A stretch of 64,000 bases of DNA from assembly GCA_013397115.1 (NCBI GenBank), contig VWZW01002320.1, positions 3,415,062 through 3,479,061 on the forward strand, read 5' to 3'. The DNA is from Edolisoma coerulescens (lineage: Eukaryota > Chordata > Aves > Passeriformes > Campephagidae). Below the pieces are notes generated by a model, which saw only the letters and a program-made list of their open reading frames with translations, had not been told where the DNA came from and did no database searches. Below, piece by piece: positions 37,101 through 52,100 of the stretch. The position numbers and the translations under genes are program-made. Each line of letters starts with the position of its first letter. The stretch's first letter is position 1.

Positions 37101-40100
37101 TTTATGCTGCCTGCAACAAAGGTACGGTCTGATGTGGTTATCATACTCAGAAACCAGGGGTGAAGAATGATCCTTCTCAACAACTTCCCAGTCTTTTAAG
37201 GGACTTCTGCCTGCTGTACTCTCAAATGCAAGTTTCTGATGCATAGCCCTGGATTTGGAGATCAGGTCTGCAAATGAAGGCCAATATGCCCACCTCCCCC
37301 TCCAGAGATTGTTCCCACATGATTAGTATGGCTGGCAGCTGGCATTAGATTCCAGTACGCTTGTGCCTGCTCTGACAGTAACAATCTCTGGTTGTGATAC
37401 GGCTGTTTTGATTTTACCTGAGCTGCTCATCATTCCATAAAGCAGCATTAATCCACAACGGATGTGGGACAGCACACCTGCATACTTCCCCATTCATCTG
37501 ATTTACAGTATTTCAGATCTGTGACTCTACATCATAGTCCCTACATACACATACATACCTATATGTGTATATATATATGTACATAAACTATAAAAAGTTA
37601 ATTTTAAACTTGAAAAGCAGAAAGATCAGAATACAAACCTCAGAAGAAGTAATCTCTTTTGCACAGCACGGAGTCTCTTCCTTAGGTCCCTTATTAATCT
37701 TTTTCTCTGTGGAAGGCTTTAGGTTGATCTGCTTTTTTAAAGTCTCGCAGTTTTCTGTTTCATTCCTGAGAGGCACTTGCTGGCTATTCCCTACAATTAA
37801 ACAGTAACAACAGTTTGCTTGGGAAGAGAAGGGGCTCCCAGTCATAACCACATACCTTTCTTTAAAAACACACTTGTATTGCTTTCCAAAACATTAGGAG
37901 ACTAACCTCTAGGCTGATGATACTGAAAATTTTAAAATCAAAAGCTAATGCTGCGTAAAAATTCTTACACCAGTTGCAAAAAGTAGCTTTGTCTTGGTTC
38001 ATGCTCACGAGCACACCACTCCCAGTGCATGTACAGATTACCCAAGTCCTGCTCATCTCATCTGAATTTGAGCTATTTGGGGCTCAGCCATGAGTCTGTA
38101 AGGTAGAGTCTGAAGCTAGAGAACACTGGACTAAAAAACAAACAGAAAAAACCCTGCAAGCTGAGTGGGGAGAAAAGACAGCCTTTATTTGGTTCTTCAC
38201 ACCTCTGAAGTGCCCTCTGCATTCAGTATGAAGACAAAGGGAAGTCATCCTTTCTTTAGGATGGGTTCCACATTAAACGTTCTTTTACTTGAGAGGCTTG
38301 TGAGGAAGAAGAATTAGTTTGATCTAAGAGTCCAAAAGACAAAAGCTTCGAGAGGAAGCCTGCCTCAACAACTAGCCGAGTTGCCCAGTTGAGTCATGTT
38401 CCTCTGCCTGGGCCCTGCCAGGACAGGACAGAATTAACTTCGCCTCCAATGGGTTCCAGGTATCTCAGAGATCTGCAATACATCCACAGTGATCTGCTAC
38501 CGAGGCTCTCAGCTGCTCTGCATCAGAAATGTCATCACTCACCGAACTGAACTGGCCTTCTCAACTGGGAAAGGCACATCCAAACATTTTTACAGTTTCC
38601 TACCAACCAACTACAACATCCCAGCTCTGAGTCAGACACCGTCTCCCCTCTGGAGCAGGCAGCCATGAGGACTGCAAAAGGAGCGCATGTGAATGAAATA
38701 CCAGCCAAGGGAGACTGCCAGAGCTCTGTTGCTCTCCAGCATATAAACATGCGAGTACCCGAGGTCTTGAACTCCCTGTTTGCACAAAACCAGGTCTGTA
38801 ACTATAATCAAGATACAAACACTGCTACATGGTACTTTTTAGACTTAACATATCCTACTAAATGTCCAGAAACACTCACATACCTCATAGTGCAGAAAAC
38901 CACAACTGCTAATAGACAACAAGAGAGATTACCTTTAGTGCTTTACTACTGAATACACTGAATAATCTCCTAATTCAAAGCAAAGAATAAACAACACTGC
39001 ATTTTAGAAGCATATGAAGAATCTCAAAATATCTTGTAAGAATGAGTGAAACTATCCTGCCCTCGCCTGAGTGTGCACCCTTGTACCTGCTATAGCTCAC
39101 AGGTAACCGCACAACAGGAAGCAACGAGCCCATGGTAACAACTACACAAGACAGCAGGGCCTGAAATCCCTCTCTGATGGCTCACTCACTAAATAAACTC
39201 TGCCGTAGCTACAGCAAATGGCAGTTTTCACCATTCAACTACTTTGCCAAGCTTCCAGAGGATACATTTTCCTATCCTGCTCTTGATTCCTCACAGGTGT
39301 TCTTTTGATCTTAAAATTTTGAACTGTGAAGCTAAGAGGTAAGAGTTCCCAGGCAGCTTAGTCCCACAATTTCAAAAAAAGGAAAGCAAGATAAAAAATA
39401 TAGCTATGCAATTACCAAGAGAAACATTGATCTGCCAATTCCTACAAAATAGAAGTTCACATTATTCTGATGTCAGGTTTTTGTTATTTTGTGTGATTTT
39501 ATCAAAGGAGTTCTGAGTATCTGCTTCTGAATGTGCTCGCTTGGTGATTCAAGCACCATATTTTCAGTAGACCTGAAAATAGCAAACTGGGACCCTTCTG
39601 AATATCTGACAAGGGCAATTTGTGTCTTGTAAGCAGATCTGTGACATCAATTATTTTAACAGTAAAATGCCATGGCACAAGCTTGACATCTGCAAACCAA
39701 GCGAATTTATGATTTATGAAACAACTTCAAATGCAAGCTGCTTCCTTAGGAATGTAAACAGACAAATCACAGTGAACACATAAGAAACAACACATGCCCT
39801 TGTCCCATGCAAAAGACAAAATCCTGATCACAATGAACTCATCAGAACATTTCACTTAGTAATTTAGACTGATAAAATTTGAAAAAACATTACCACTAAT
39901 TTTCCTAGAAATTTCTTGCAGTTCTGGCTGTTGTTGAGGTGAATTTCTGGACAAGTGACTTTCAGGTATCTTCTTGGACATCTTCACAGAACAGAACTCC
40001 TGTTCTTTGAGCTCAGCTAGATTTTCTGAAGTTTTAAGGTTAGTTTCCTTAGGAAACATACATGTTTGAAGATCTTCCTTCAGATCACACTCTGAAGAAG

Positions 40101-43100
40101 TATTTTTAATGAGAACTGTATTTTTCAGTGTACTTTCTTCTTTATCCAGAAAGTCTTCTGGAAGAGTTAAATTCTTGTTAACGTTTATGCCATTTGCATA
40201 TTTCAGAGTTACCCAGTTCTCACTGACAACATCAGTGCAAATGTCCTCTTTTGGTGCTGAGATTTGGTTCTCTGCAATCTGATTCTGCTTCTCATCAGCA
40301 GCTGCAATGGCACTGCCAGTTGCTGTGTTTGGTTTCTGCTTACTGTAGTAAACTGAACATTTGTGTTTCTTCTGAGAGTGGCTGTAGGTCGCAGGACTTC
40401 TCTTTGCCGCACTCTGACTTCGGCTGGAAGAAGTGCCTACAGACAGGAAGCCCTTCCCTTTACCTTTATCTGAGGAACTATAGGAATCCATAAATGTCTT
40501 GCAGCTTCCCCTGGAGAACAAAAAAAAAGGAATTTGGGAGTTGTTAATCTTTGTAAAGCCATCATGAATTGCTTTATGAGATATTGTTGTAAGAAAAGAA
40601 AGGGGGGCATATTCACAAGCCCTGAAATTGCTTTAGGTCTAAAATTTTCCATACCAGCTAAGCACATTCTGATTTCAGTGTGAGTTGAGCAAGGCACTGA
40701 GTATTTGCTCAGACTTCCAACACACTTCCATGCTTCAGTGAGTAAGTGCCTAACTGACCACTCAAGAGGGTCAGATCTGAGAACCACCAATGTATTTTCC
40801 ATTTTTTCCATGGGTACCACACACAGTGTATCCTTTACTTTCATCACACAATCTTTACCTTATGTACTACTGTCAATATACAAGATTAATAAACCCCTGA
40901 GTTCCTCCATTCCTCCTGGGTTGAGATGGAAGTTCTCTAAAAGAGGCTGCTTGGAACACTGTCTCCTTTAAACCAGCACACAGCAATACCAGAATACAGA
41001 CAGAAAGCACCACTCCACAATAAACAGGGTAGAAAAGAAGAAACAAAAAGCATTTTTACTTGTAGGAATCAGAGCTGATTACGTCAACAGAGTTGCTGTT
41101 TTGCTGTGGTGAAGCACTAGGATTTGGCCTCTGTCTTGATTTCACGAACTCTGCTAGAATATACTGGGCTTGCTGGAAGGCTATCAGAATCACTCCAAGC
41201 AGGGACAAACTGCCAAAGAAAACAACAGATACTTGGTGTTTACAACTTTCAGGAATATTCGGTGAAAGAGTTAAAAAAGTTTCTAACAAGAGACACTTTA
41301 AAATATTTTGTTAGTAAATTCTAAGTAAAAAGACAGACAAGAAACTCAAAATACAGCTTTAAAAATGATAGTTATAATAGTCTTTTCTTTCCCCTTTTTT
41401 TCCTTATAGCCCTTACTAGTTATTAGCTCTATAAAATAACTCAGTCATGAACTTTACAAAGAAAAAAATAGAACAGAGAAAAAGTTCTTTCTAAAAAAGA
41501 TAATACTTGATTTGAAGATAATTTATTAGTAAGTCTCACTACAACACAATTACATCATCTCATAATATGATACCTATCAGCCTCCTATTCATTAATGATA
41601 GTCATTGTCATTATTTTCGTATTTATTTAACACTGTCTCTTTCTTTTCCTAGAGAAAATGCTGGCATAAAATGAGCTACAAAACCCAGCATACTTCTGAA
41701 CTAAAAATGTAGATGCAAAATATCCTCTCTCCCCATGGTGTATTAATTGTGCCAAACATATATGGATCAAACCAAAAATCTTTCTAAGTCATCAAACCGC
41801 CTTCTCAATCATGCAGCATAAATTTTGTTAGCAGGAAAACAGAATGAAAAATTCCTGGTTTTTCAGATGCCTACAGCCTCTTTCTGTTGCATCTAGAACC
41901 AGGCAATGTGGTCACCGCTGTTGTTTCACTTGTGCTCTGACTGTTTCCAGTGTCCAAACAATGCAAGCAGCACCACAGTGGGCATGGGGATCTCAGTCAG
42001 GGATGCATCAGCACCAGTGTTATCACCACGACATTCACATGCACTGCATCTTGTAGGAACTCAGGAGTGCTGTGAGGAAAGCCTTACCTTACGAACAGGA
42101 CAGTGAGCCTCCAGAAAGACTCTTCCCAGCTGGGTCCTGGCACCACATCCGCACACAGCGGTAACAGATGGTGAGGGAGAGTCACGTTGAGCGTGAAGTG
42201 GAACTCCAAATCAGCAGCAGTCACCAGTGTGAGCTCACGAATTACCCACGAAGATGTAAAGTCAGGAGTGAATCTGTCAGGAAAAACAGAGATGGTGTTA
42301 TTTTTGCATTGTTGGGCTGAATTTAATTTTCTGAAGTCACACTGATGCCAAAAATACAAATAATATGACAACAACAACAATAATAATAAGTATGAAAAGT
42401 AATTTAATGATATTTAATAATAATTTAATTGTATTCTTAAAATTACTAAAATATTGCCTCATTATTTATATGAATTATCAATTTATTCGTCTAATCATAA
42501 CAGTTTAATAATATGAAACAATATTATTTAATTATATTTTTTAAAGCACAGTTAAATAAAGTGTCTGCCATCTGCTTAAACTGTGCGTTAGGTCATCTTA
42601 AATCAGCAAAGTATGTGGGTTCATTGTGACTCTTCACAATACTCTCACTACTGTGACTTGTTTTCCTTTTCTCAAGGAGATGCACATGATCCACTCAGGT
42701 TAATCAACAAAAGCCCAGCTGTCCAGCATACAGCCAGCATGATTTCAGAAAGGGCCAGGTACTAGGGTACAAAGCTGGAAAGATACAGAAAGCAGAAGAA
42801 ACACCAGATTTGTCTCTTCTTCCACTTCCCTGACCCATCTCATTATTCAACTTGATTGCTAGAAGGTATGACTTGCCTTTCAATCTGTAGAGGTGAAATT
42901 TGTTGTATAGGAAACCACAGTTATTTTAATACAGTAATATTAACTTTACTTTTTCTTAAGTCACAGTACCTTGCACTCAAGAATAGTTTAAAAAGAACCA
43001 GCTTTAGACTACGTGCAATGTTGGGAAAACACGACTAGATTGTGGTCAGGCTACCTGGAACAAGCTAGAGAATAACAAGCAAATAAAAAGTTGTGGCAAC

Positions 43101-46100
43101 TCTTTTGCTTTAATTTATTACTTCATAATGCACTGATAAAAGCATGTATGCTGCTTTTTAAAAATAATGGGTTATATAAAGAACCAGTATTATATTATCC
43201 ATTTGTTAGTGTTATCCTTAGGGAAATGCTTACTAAATTTCCCTTCAAAATTTTGAGTGTGGTATGCTATTGGAGTGTCTGTTCCTGAAAATAATTATTT
43301 CAAATTTCCACTTCAGTTATTTTGTCAGCAAATTTGTCAGTGCTTACACAATGCTGATCTCTCGTGATGAGTTCTGAGCCAGGAAAAATTCTTGACAGTC
43401 TAACACTTCAAATCCATATCCTTGGCAACTGTAACCATTGATTTTCATTGATGAAATTGTTATAGGAAGAGGCCCAACATTCTCTACTTTGAAGTTCTTC
43501 GTAATGGATAGAATTTGCTTGCTGTCTTTCAGTTCTTAAAGAAAAAAAATAGAGCAATTATTTTAGAGTGTGTAAAATTATTTCCTTACATTCATAAATA
43601 CATTGCTATTTTTACTTACAAGTGAATTTAAAAAACCCCATAAGTGACCAAGATTTAATACAGACTGTTTTACAGTACTGTATTTCTAAAACTTTTAACT
43701 ATTTTCAGTCAGCATTTTGAAAAAACAGAATCTACACCTCTCAAGGCCAAGCTCTTCAGCTTTTACCATTCTGTTTATGTAACATTAATGTTCTGTATCA
43801 GCACCAGTGCAGAGCAAAGCAGCTGGCTGCACAGCCTGAGACCTGTGTCTCCTTACTCACGTCGTCTGCAGTCCATTAGTGTAGCTTCTGGCACCTTGAA
43901 TCGAAGGGATCCTCCTGCACCAGGGAGTCTTCCCCCTACTTTAAGCAATTCTTTGGCTCCAAAGCCTTCTACATTGACCACATCCAGAACGGTCAAGTTG
44001 TTTCTGCCATAAAATAAAAATCAAGCAGTCAGCCACCAAAGCACAAATTCAGTTTGCAAAATCACTGCTTTGGTCTCTAGATGCCAAACCAAGACAACAG
44101 TGTTGCAGTAACAGAATCAGTGGCCAAACCTGGACAGATTTCCCCTAAGCAGAGACAGGATCGCTCCAGAACCAGCCACTAGTGAATTTCACATAGTGAA
44201 GGAGCAAGTTTAGCGACCACTGCCACTGGATTAACGACTGTGCCACCTAGTAAAAATGGTTGCTTCTTCCATAAACTCTCCTTTCCTACAAAGATAACCA
44301 ATGTTTGGCTGCACATAAGACTTACTGGATAAATAATTCCTATCATGATGGAGTCAAGTCGAAGATAGCAAAGCCACGCAATGTGTTTCTCTCTCAACTC
44401 AAAACTGCCTCAGTACAGTCACATGCATTTTATAATCTTCTGACCGCATATCAAGAAAATTAATGACTGAGACATAAGGCACAAACACACTTTAAGCAAT
44501 TTTTACTAAATGAGGGGTATTCTGACTTTCAAATTTTGACCATCTGTCTATGTGCCAGGACTTTAAAAATTCATTTTTACATTGAGTTGCTTGGTTCTCA
44601 CTTACAATTAAAACTTGGCTTACCTGATTAAAATAAGGGAAGCCACTCTTTTGTAGTCAAGCGGTGTAAAAATTACACCAATTTTTCTGGTTTCCAGCGG
44701 CTGTAAACTTAACCCAAGCATCTCAGAACTGCATTTCTTGCTGATGAGGTCCTCTTGATGTGCATTCTGTTAAACAAAAAATGCACTTCTCACTCACAGA
44801 AAACATGTGCGTTTAAAGATGTCAATAAAGAAAGCACTGTATCACTACTTAGCACCGTGTAGGATATTTTTGGCAAGGTTCAGAAACTGCTAACTAACTT
44901 GTTATACCAAAGTCTTTCCTTTTGACAACATAAAACATCAGATAAGATTGTTTATTTGACCAAAAGTTCGTATTACTGCACTTATTATGAGGAATGTATT
45001 ACTACATTATTTAAAACAGCTTTTATTTGTTCAGATGGAAAATAAATTATATAGTGTCTTTCATATTCAAGGAATCCTGAAACACTACACAACACAAGAA
45101 GTGACAGTGTACTGATTGCACAGGGAAATGTGGTAACCATTATGCCTTCAGCGTATGACTTACAACTTGATTGAAGTGAGAAAGGGACTGCTGGCAAATA
45201 CGCTGATCATTTGAGTCACTGGAAAGAAGCCAAAGTGAATTCTCTACCATATCAATTGAAAACTAGAACTACCAGAAGGTCACTTAGTCTGGAAATAATG
45301 CAAATTTTTGTTTGGTTTATTTTTTTTATACCACTGTTTATTCTTTCTGCCTTTAAAAAATGAAAATAGCCCTAAAACTTGCTCTTCCACAACTGGGAGT
45401 CCCCTCTTAGAAAGGAGAGATCAGATACCCATAGCAGTCAAAAACCCCATAAACATTCCAAAATGGGCACTTGCTTGGCTGTTTCTCAATTCATGGGTGT
45501 TGTACTAACAGCTTTTCTTATCTTTTTCAGTTCAAAATATTTTTATTCTTGGTCTATTTTATGAAAAGTAACACACAAAAACTATCAGAACCTGCATTTA
45601 ATAGTCAGTATTTATAAAAGCAAGCCATGTACAGCATTTTCAAACTTCCCCATGTCACTCCCTACAAAGACACGCATGCACTCAAACGTGAGCCTAACAA
45701 TTCACTGCACATAAACTGACTAGGGAAATGATGACAAATGCAAAGATTTAAATATTAACAACTACTGATTTGGTTAACAAGCCAAGATCTGTCTTCTATG
45801 TGCTGAATACCTATCTAACCATGCATGTTCCCCACAGCTCTTCAAATCTAATGAAAAACATGCATTGCACATACTGATGTGAAGATCTACAGCTATTTTT
45901 CCATGTGGTCAAGAGTATGGTGTGTGGGACTGTGGAAACTCACTCCTACCCCTATGCTACCTTCCCTCTCTGAGTGTGCCTACAGGCTAGGATTTATGAA
46001 CTGCTGTCTCCTCTCTTTTACAACAACTCTTACAACTGTTGCCAGAAAGGAAAGGTCAGCTTTGATTAGCGTAGCAAACATACTCTTTTCTTTTTACAAG

Positions 46101-49100
46101 GCACAAATATTTCATTAAGATCTTAAATAAAGCGTATGTGCAGAAACGTATCTACACAGGACATTAAAGATGAAGCTGCAGCATGCCCAAACAGCAAGGA
46201 AAATACATTAATTCTGGGATTTTTGCACAAACCAGAAGTCTTAAGAAGAAATTCTCCGGGTATTCTGGATAGTACTCTGGCCACCAGAATATGCCAACAT
46301 CCCTGATACAGCATTTCCTCTGTTTCTGTCATCCATGACACAACACTTCGGGGTTTAAGCACAGCTCAGCACTGGTGTGACACAGTCAAGTATTACCACA
46401 CTCATGCAAAAATTAGGCAATGGGAACCAGAGAGAATCACGACATTCCAGAGCTGAATCCAGGAGCTGCAATGGCATGAAGCTGGGATGCAGAAATCCCC
46501 CCTCCCCCTCCCTTGAACTACCTGACACTATTTCCCTCCGGTGAGGAGATAACCAGCCAGCTCCTGACACCACCGACTCAACAGCCCTGCACTTCATGGT
46601 CAGCCTGGAGCTAAGTGTGAAGTCTCAACAAGACATACACACACACTTGCAGGCATGTGTGCACTTCCTCCCTACAGCTGTATTCAAAACAGACTCAGCA
46701 AATGATGAAAACAATTAACTGCAAAGATACAAACCTGACAAAGAATCAAGAAAACACTGTGAAACTGCTTTAAATCGCACTTGGGAACAACCCAGAAGTA
46801 GCATAGCTAGAAAACGCTTTCTCTAGTGTGTCAGACCACTTCTACCAAAATTAGCCATCTTACCCTGTGAGAACATTCATCCATTAGCCTGAATTCGGTG
46901 GTTGTGAAATTAATAGCTTGCACATTTATGCCGAACCTAAATAAACCAAAACAAAAAGTTAAGCACTTGAAACCTAGCCTGTCAGAACTGCATTGATTTA
47001 TTTTTACATGCTGGCATCTATTCTTAAATAAGGACTACTTTTACAATTGCATTTAGGCAGATGCAAAATATGGTGGAAATGTGGGTCTGCATTTCAACAG
47101 AATACACTGCAAATCAGTTTTATGTGGATTCCACACATTTGGAACACAGACAAAAGGCTGGGCATTTTAGGTCTGTCTGTGTAGAGTATTGTAAAAGATC
47201 ACAATCAAGAAACAGAATTTCTAAGCCAGACAAACACAAATTTCCTGAAGCTTTTTCTGCTCACCTAACTGCTAAGAAATAATCATTATTAAATCTCATA
47301 TAATTTATTCAAATATCCCTCTTTCTGCTCGTGATTTGTTTGGGATAAATTCCTATTTTCTATCACATAATTTGGGAATCAAATTCACCTAAAGCAATTG
47401 ATTTTTTTGCCTAAGTGCAAATTAGAAGCATTTGACATTAAGGTATTAAAAACTGACAGAAGAAAATCAACAGGTAAAATGTAGATTATAGAGGACTAAT
47501 GGACCTCCAGCCACTGAATTGAAAACTCACTTGTCACAACTGTCTATGACATTAGCTTAAAAAGAACCAGTTAATGGATGTGATTTCTGGTAAACTTAGA
47601 AGATCTGCAGAAATGAAGGTGTGCAAATACAGAGAAAATGTAATTGCAAACCACTAGAAAGAGTCTATGTGGAAATCATACTTAGTATGCAAACAGATGC
47701 AGTTATTAATGTGCATATATATACACAGACATATATATGCACAAGCATGTACCTATGTAAAGAAATGAGGTTAAGGAAGCAATCACACAGGGATTGGGAC
47801 CCCAAATAAGCAAGTTACACCTAAGCACAGGAGTAATCCCACTGTCTCTAACCACACAGTCCTACCAACTGTAACGTTATTCCAAACTTAAATGTGACAG
47901 GCAGGGCTTATTTTGGCAAACTTCAGCTCACCTCACCAGATCCCTTTATTGTTCATCTAACTCTTCTCTAGATTTCTCATAAGATCATCTCAATTCCAAA
48001 ACAGAAAGCCCAAAACAATGCAGAAACATTTACTTAGCTGACCCTAAACATTTATGTTGAGGTTCCTCCCTCTGGACCTGCATTTTTCTCCTTGGTTCCC
48101 GTTTCCTCTTCAACCAGGGTTATTACCTAAGAAAAGGCTAAGAAGAAAACTTCCTGGTGGGATGGTTCAGATACCTTCTTTTCACTGATCGGTCTACAGA
48201 CTCTATAGATACCAACTAGCACTGTGAGGAGATGCACAATCCCATCTCTGTAAATTGTTCACCTCACCTGGGCAGCTTGCACTAAGCCTCAGATACTAGA
48301 AGATGACCAACTATAACTAACATTGTCAGACATAAACTTGCTTAAAACACGTTCAATCTGTGTTTTAGCAATGATGAGGTACATTACAAATGCATACACC
48401 TTACAGGGAGCTGCCCTGAGCATGGCTGTATCTTCCAAAATGGGTCAGAACACCTAAGTTACACTTTGAAAAACTAAAAAAAAAACCCAATATGTAACAA
48501 TCATAAGGCATAGCAAATAAGATCTTTTAAAAGGGAAAACAGTATCCTGAGATAGTTATTACCATTTGTTCAGCAGACTCAGTGAAGCTTGGGGATCAGG
48601 GTAGTAAGAAAGAGGCAGAAGCTGCAACGTAACTGGGAAGGATGAAGGGTTTCTTAGTACGAAATATTTTACCTAAATAGTTTGGAGGGGAAAAGAAAGA
48701 GTTAAAAACTACATATTTGAGAACTGGTTGGTAAAATAATTCAGCACTGGTAATATGATCTGCATTTTCAAGGGACTTCAACCTGGCTTCTGTCTTAATG
48801 CAGTACAATCATACAGGCACAAGACTGCATGGAACAGCAGGACATGTCACCACAATGTCATAACTTGCAAGATCAGCTAAGAGTGCATTTCAAACCACGT
48901 GTACAAAAATACAGACTGCTCCCGCTCCCCAAACAACCCTTTCATTTGGATTTTGATTTATGCAGGCAGATGTGAACAAAGCCCTTGCACAGAAGAAAGT
49001 GAAGTTAGTGAGGTGCCACCCTTTCTTAGAGAAGTCTGAATGCAAGGAGGTTATAAAAATTACTGTAATGACTAACAATTAAACTGGACAAATGGAAAAT

Positions 49101-52100
49101 TAAGGTAATTCACAATATGTGCATATGAAAACTCTTTCCATATGACTGGTTCTGGCCTAGGCTAGGTTAGTAGAGACCTAAATTTGACAAACAAGAAAGA
49201 AATAATTGTCAGTGTGGCTGGAAGATACAACACTTGCAGAGCAATGTATCTCTCATAAATGTTTCACACGCTTCTGTCACACAAGGCAGTGGCATAAGGA
49301 AGGCCATCCTGTAACCACATGCATCACTAATGACAACACACTGTATCCTTATCCCATGTTCAATTATTTTACCACAAGCATGTAAATTATACAATGAATG
49401 CAAGGAAAGTTTTAACAACTACAAAAAAATGGTTCGTTAAGACCTACACTGCTTTACTCCTCTCCTTGTACTACAATATTACAACTAGGAAGCTAGAGAA
49501 CTTATCAAAGAGCCAAAGGGATACAAATTTAGTGTTTTAAATTAGATCAAAACACAAACTCACACGCAGTATGAAAATGCTAAGCAGCATCAAATATTAC
49601 CCACAGACTTTATAATTTAAATAAGCTAAACATACATCAACTCAGAAAAAAGTGTAGCAACAACCATCCTCACCATACTACTTTTAACAGCTGTGGCACT
49701 GAAGTTGAGTGTAAGGCCAGGCTCTGTAGTCAACCGTGGCAAGAAAAAGGCAAAGGATTCCTCTTCAGATTTCTTCTGCTGAATAAAGCGAGCCGGTCCT
49801 AAAATACTTCTCCTACTTTAGTGGCAAAAGCAGAAAACTTAGTTAGTTTTTTTCTTTTTTTTTTTTCTTTCAAACAAAGAATAACAACAACAAGATGATT
49901 TGCCAGGACCTATAACTGCATCAACTGATCTTTCCTCGAAAATGGTCCCTACAAAATAAAGTCCATAAAGCTGTACCCCAGTAGCAGAGAGCCAGCATAA
50001 CTTTTGTGTTTGTAGGCCAGGGACTAAAAACCTTCTAAGCTATTCAAAGACCCTAATCCTGAGCAGACTGCTACGCAACCTGTTGATGAAGGATTCATGC
50101 AACTCCATAAATACTCTGGTAAAACATGTTTTGACTGCTTTCATGACAGGTAGCCCTGGTGAGACGACTATAGTCAAAATACTATTTACATTCTAGGCTG
50201 AAAAGCTTACTTATGGCTGGCAGTGCCTTGAAATGGACACTGGGAGTGTGTGGGGTGCTCTGAAACTCCACATACTTCAAGAGAACTAACTTAGCTGTAG
50301 AAAATGGTCCAAACTGTCTTGTTCTAATTAAGAATACTCCAGAACAGAAATATTCTTTCTTATAACACTGTACTGGCTTGAATTAAGAACCCCAACAGAT
50401 TCTGTACAGACCTGCATGCTTCCCCACGTCTTATCTTTTGCCATCTTTCATAAAGGTCACTTGCAAGCTCGGAATCCACATCCCAGGCAGAACGGTCCAG
50501 AGAGAGACTCTTCTGCCAAAGCAGATTTGCTAAAACGATAATAGATTTTTCAGATTTTACAGAGATATTATTTGCTCCTTCCATCAATCTACTTCTGAAC
50601 ATGAGTAATCAGTACCTGCAAAGGGTCCAAACCCAAAACAAAAAAGACAACCCACTTTTCCCCTTCAAAGTGAGAATATGCAATGGTATATATATTATTT
50701 TCCATATCAGCTTTGCTTAAAGAAATACATCTGCAAAACCAAAGTAACTGTACATGCAAACAAGAGTATGGGTATTGCACAGGCTTTTTATGCTCTAGTA
50801 AGCCCTTTTTTACTGCTGCTATTTCTAAAAGATGCCATTGAAGAGTAACCATGTTATCAGTAGCCTACACAGTACTCTCCACTGATGGCAGTAAAGTATC
50901 AAGATAATACACTACACAGTGGTATGAAAATAGAGTAGCATGGCATAGCAGGGAGCAGAACAATTCCCACAGTCTGGCCAAAACAGTCTTTTCATTTTAG
51001 CTTCTTTTCTAGATGCTGATAATTTTCTCAAATTCTTCTTAAGATAAATTGCAAGGCTTTACATCAGTCTAAAGATTAATACGTTTTAGAAAGTTAGACT
51101 CATTGATTCAAGCATTTTCACATAGCAGAAAGTAGTTAGAAAAGCAAACTTCTTTTGAAAGAAAACAAAAATTACTTATTTTGAAAGTGCATGTACCTTA
51201 TTTTACAATCCTTAATGTTTAAAGTAATGAATTGAGATTGGTGATTATTGGAATAACCCAACTATAATTTCTTTAGGTCAGTATTTTCAGGCTCAGGCCT
51301 TACACATTTCTGTTTAACAAATACAAGTACCCTAAAGCAGAAGGCAGAATACCTGTATATAAAGATCTCATTATGTGTATTATTAGAACGAAAATTAAGT
51401 AAGCAACAAGGATTCGGTTGTATCAGCCATATTCCTTTATACAGATTTTTAAAAAAATACAAAAAAGCAAACATTTGTTTCCAAGATATGTACCTACCAG
51501 TAATTGTTCAAGTCACATGTTTCTGCATGTCACTTCAATTCTCCTTTTCACATTTGACTGACTACTATTGCCTTCCTCATATCCTCACACAAAAATACAT
51601 TTTAGAAAACGTCATCTTGAAAACACTTCCAGGAGAGCGCTGAAACATTTAAAGCCTATGGTACCAGCTGCCTTCTGAAACTCCCTACTGCACAGAGATT
51701 AAAAACCACTGTTCTGAATCAGCTTTCAACAGGTTCAACATTCTTTAGGCAGTACCATGCTGTGTAACACCTATCGCTGTATTTTGGTAAAGGCCAGCCA
51801 GGTACTTAAAAGAGCTCCCAGCATTACAGTATCTGGAGATAGATTCCTCAGTTCCAGAAAAAATGAGACCCCTTCTTTCTGTTTCATATCATACAGTCTT
51901 AAGGATGCTGTTTTATAAGCCTGATGAACAATCTTTTGCAGAAATCTATGGAATTATTGCTGTGAGAAAGAGATAAAGAGAAGGCCTTCAAATTTAACTC
52001 TGGATACAGGCGGATATTGGTCAACTTTTTTTTTTTTCTTTTTCATCAAAGAATTCCCAGGATCTGGGCCCAGGTTATGCACATTTTCTAATAACTTCGA

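Noticed and set aside
42088..42098. Alternative donor TTC|GTAAGG for TMEM131L exon 16
   Set aside because: It ends in the wrong phase for exon 17; the donor five bases further does not.
49798..49800. Alternative acceptor (gtattttag) for TMEM131L exon 10
   Set aside because: It would shift the frame relative to exon 9; the acceptor ending at 49813 keeps it.
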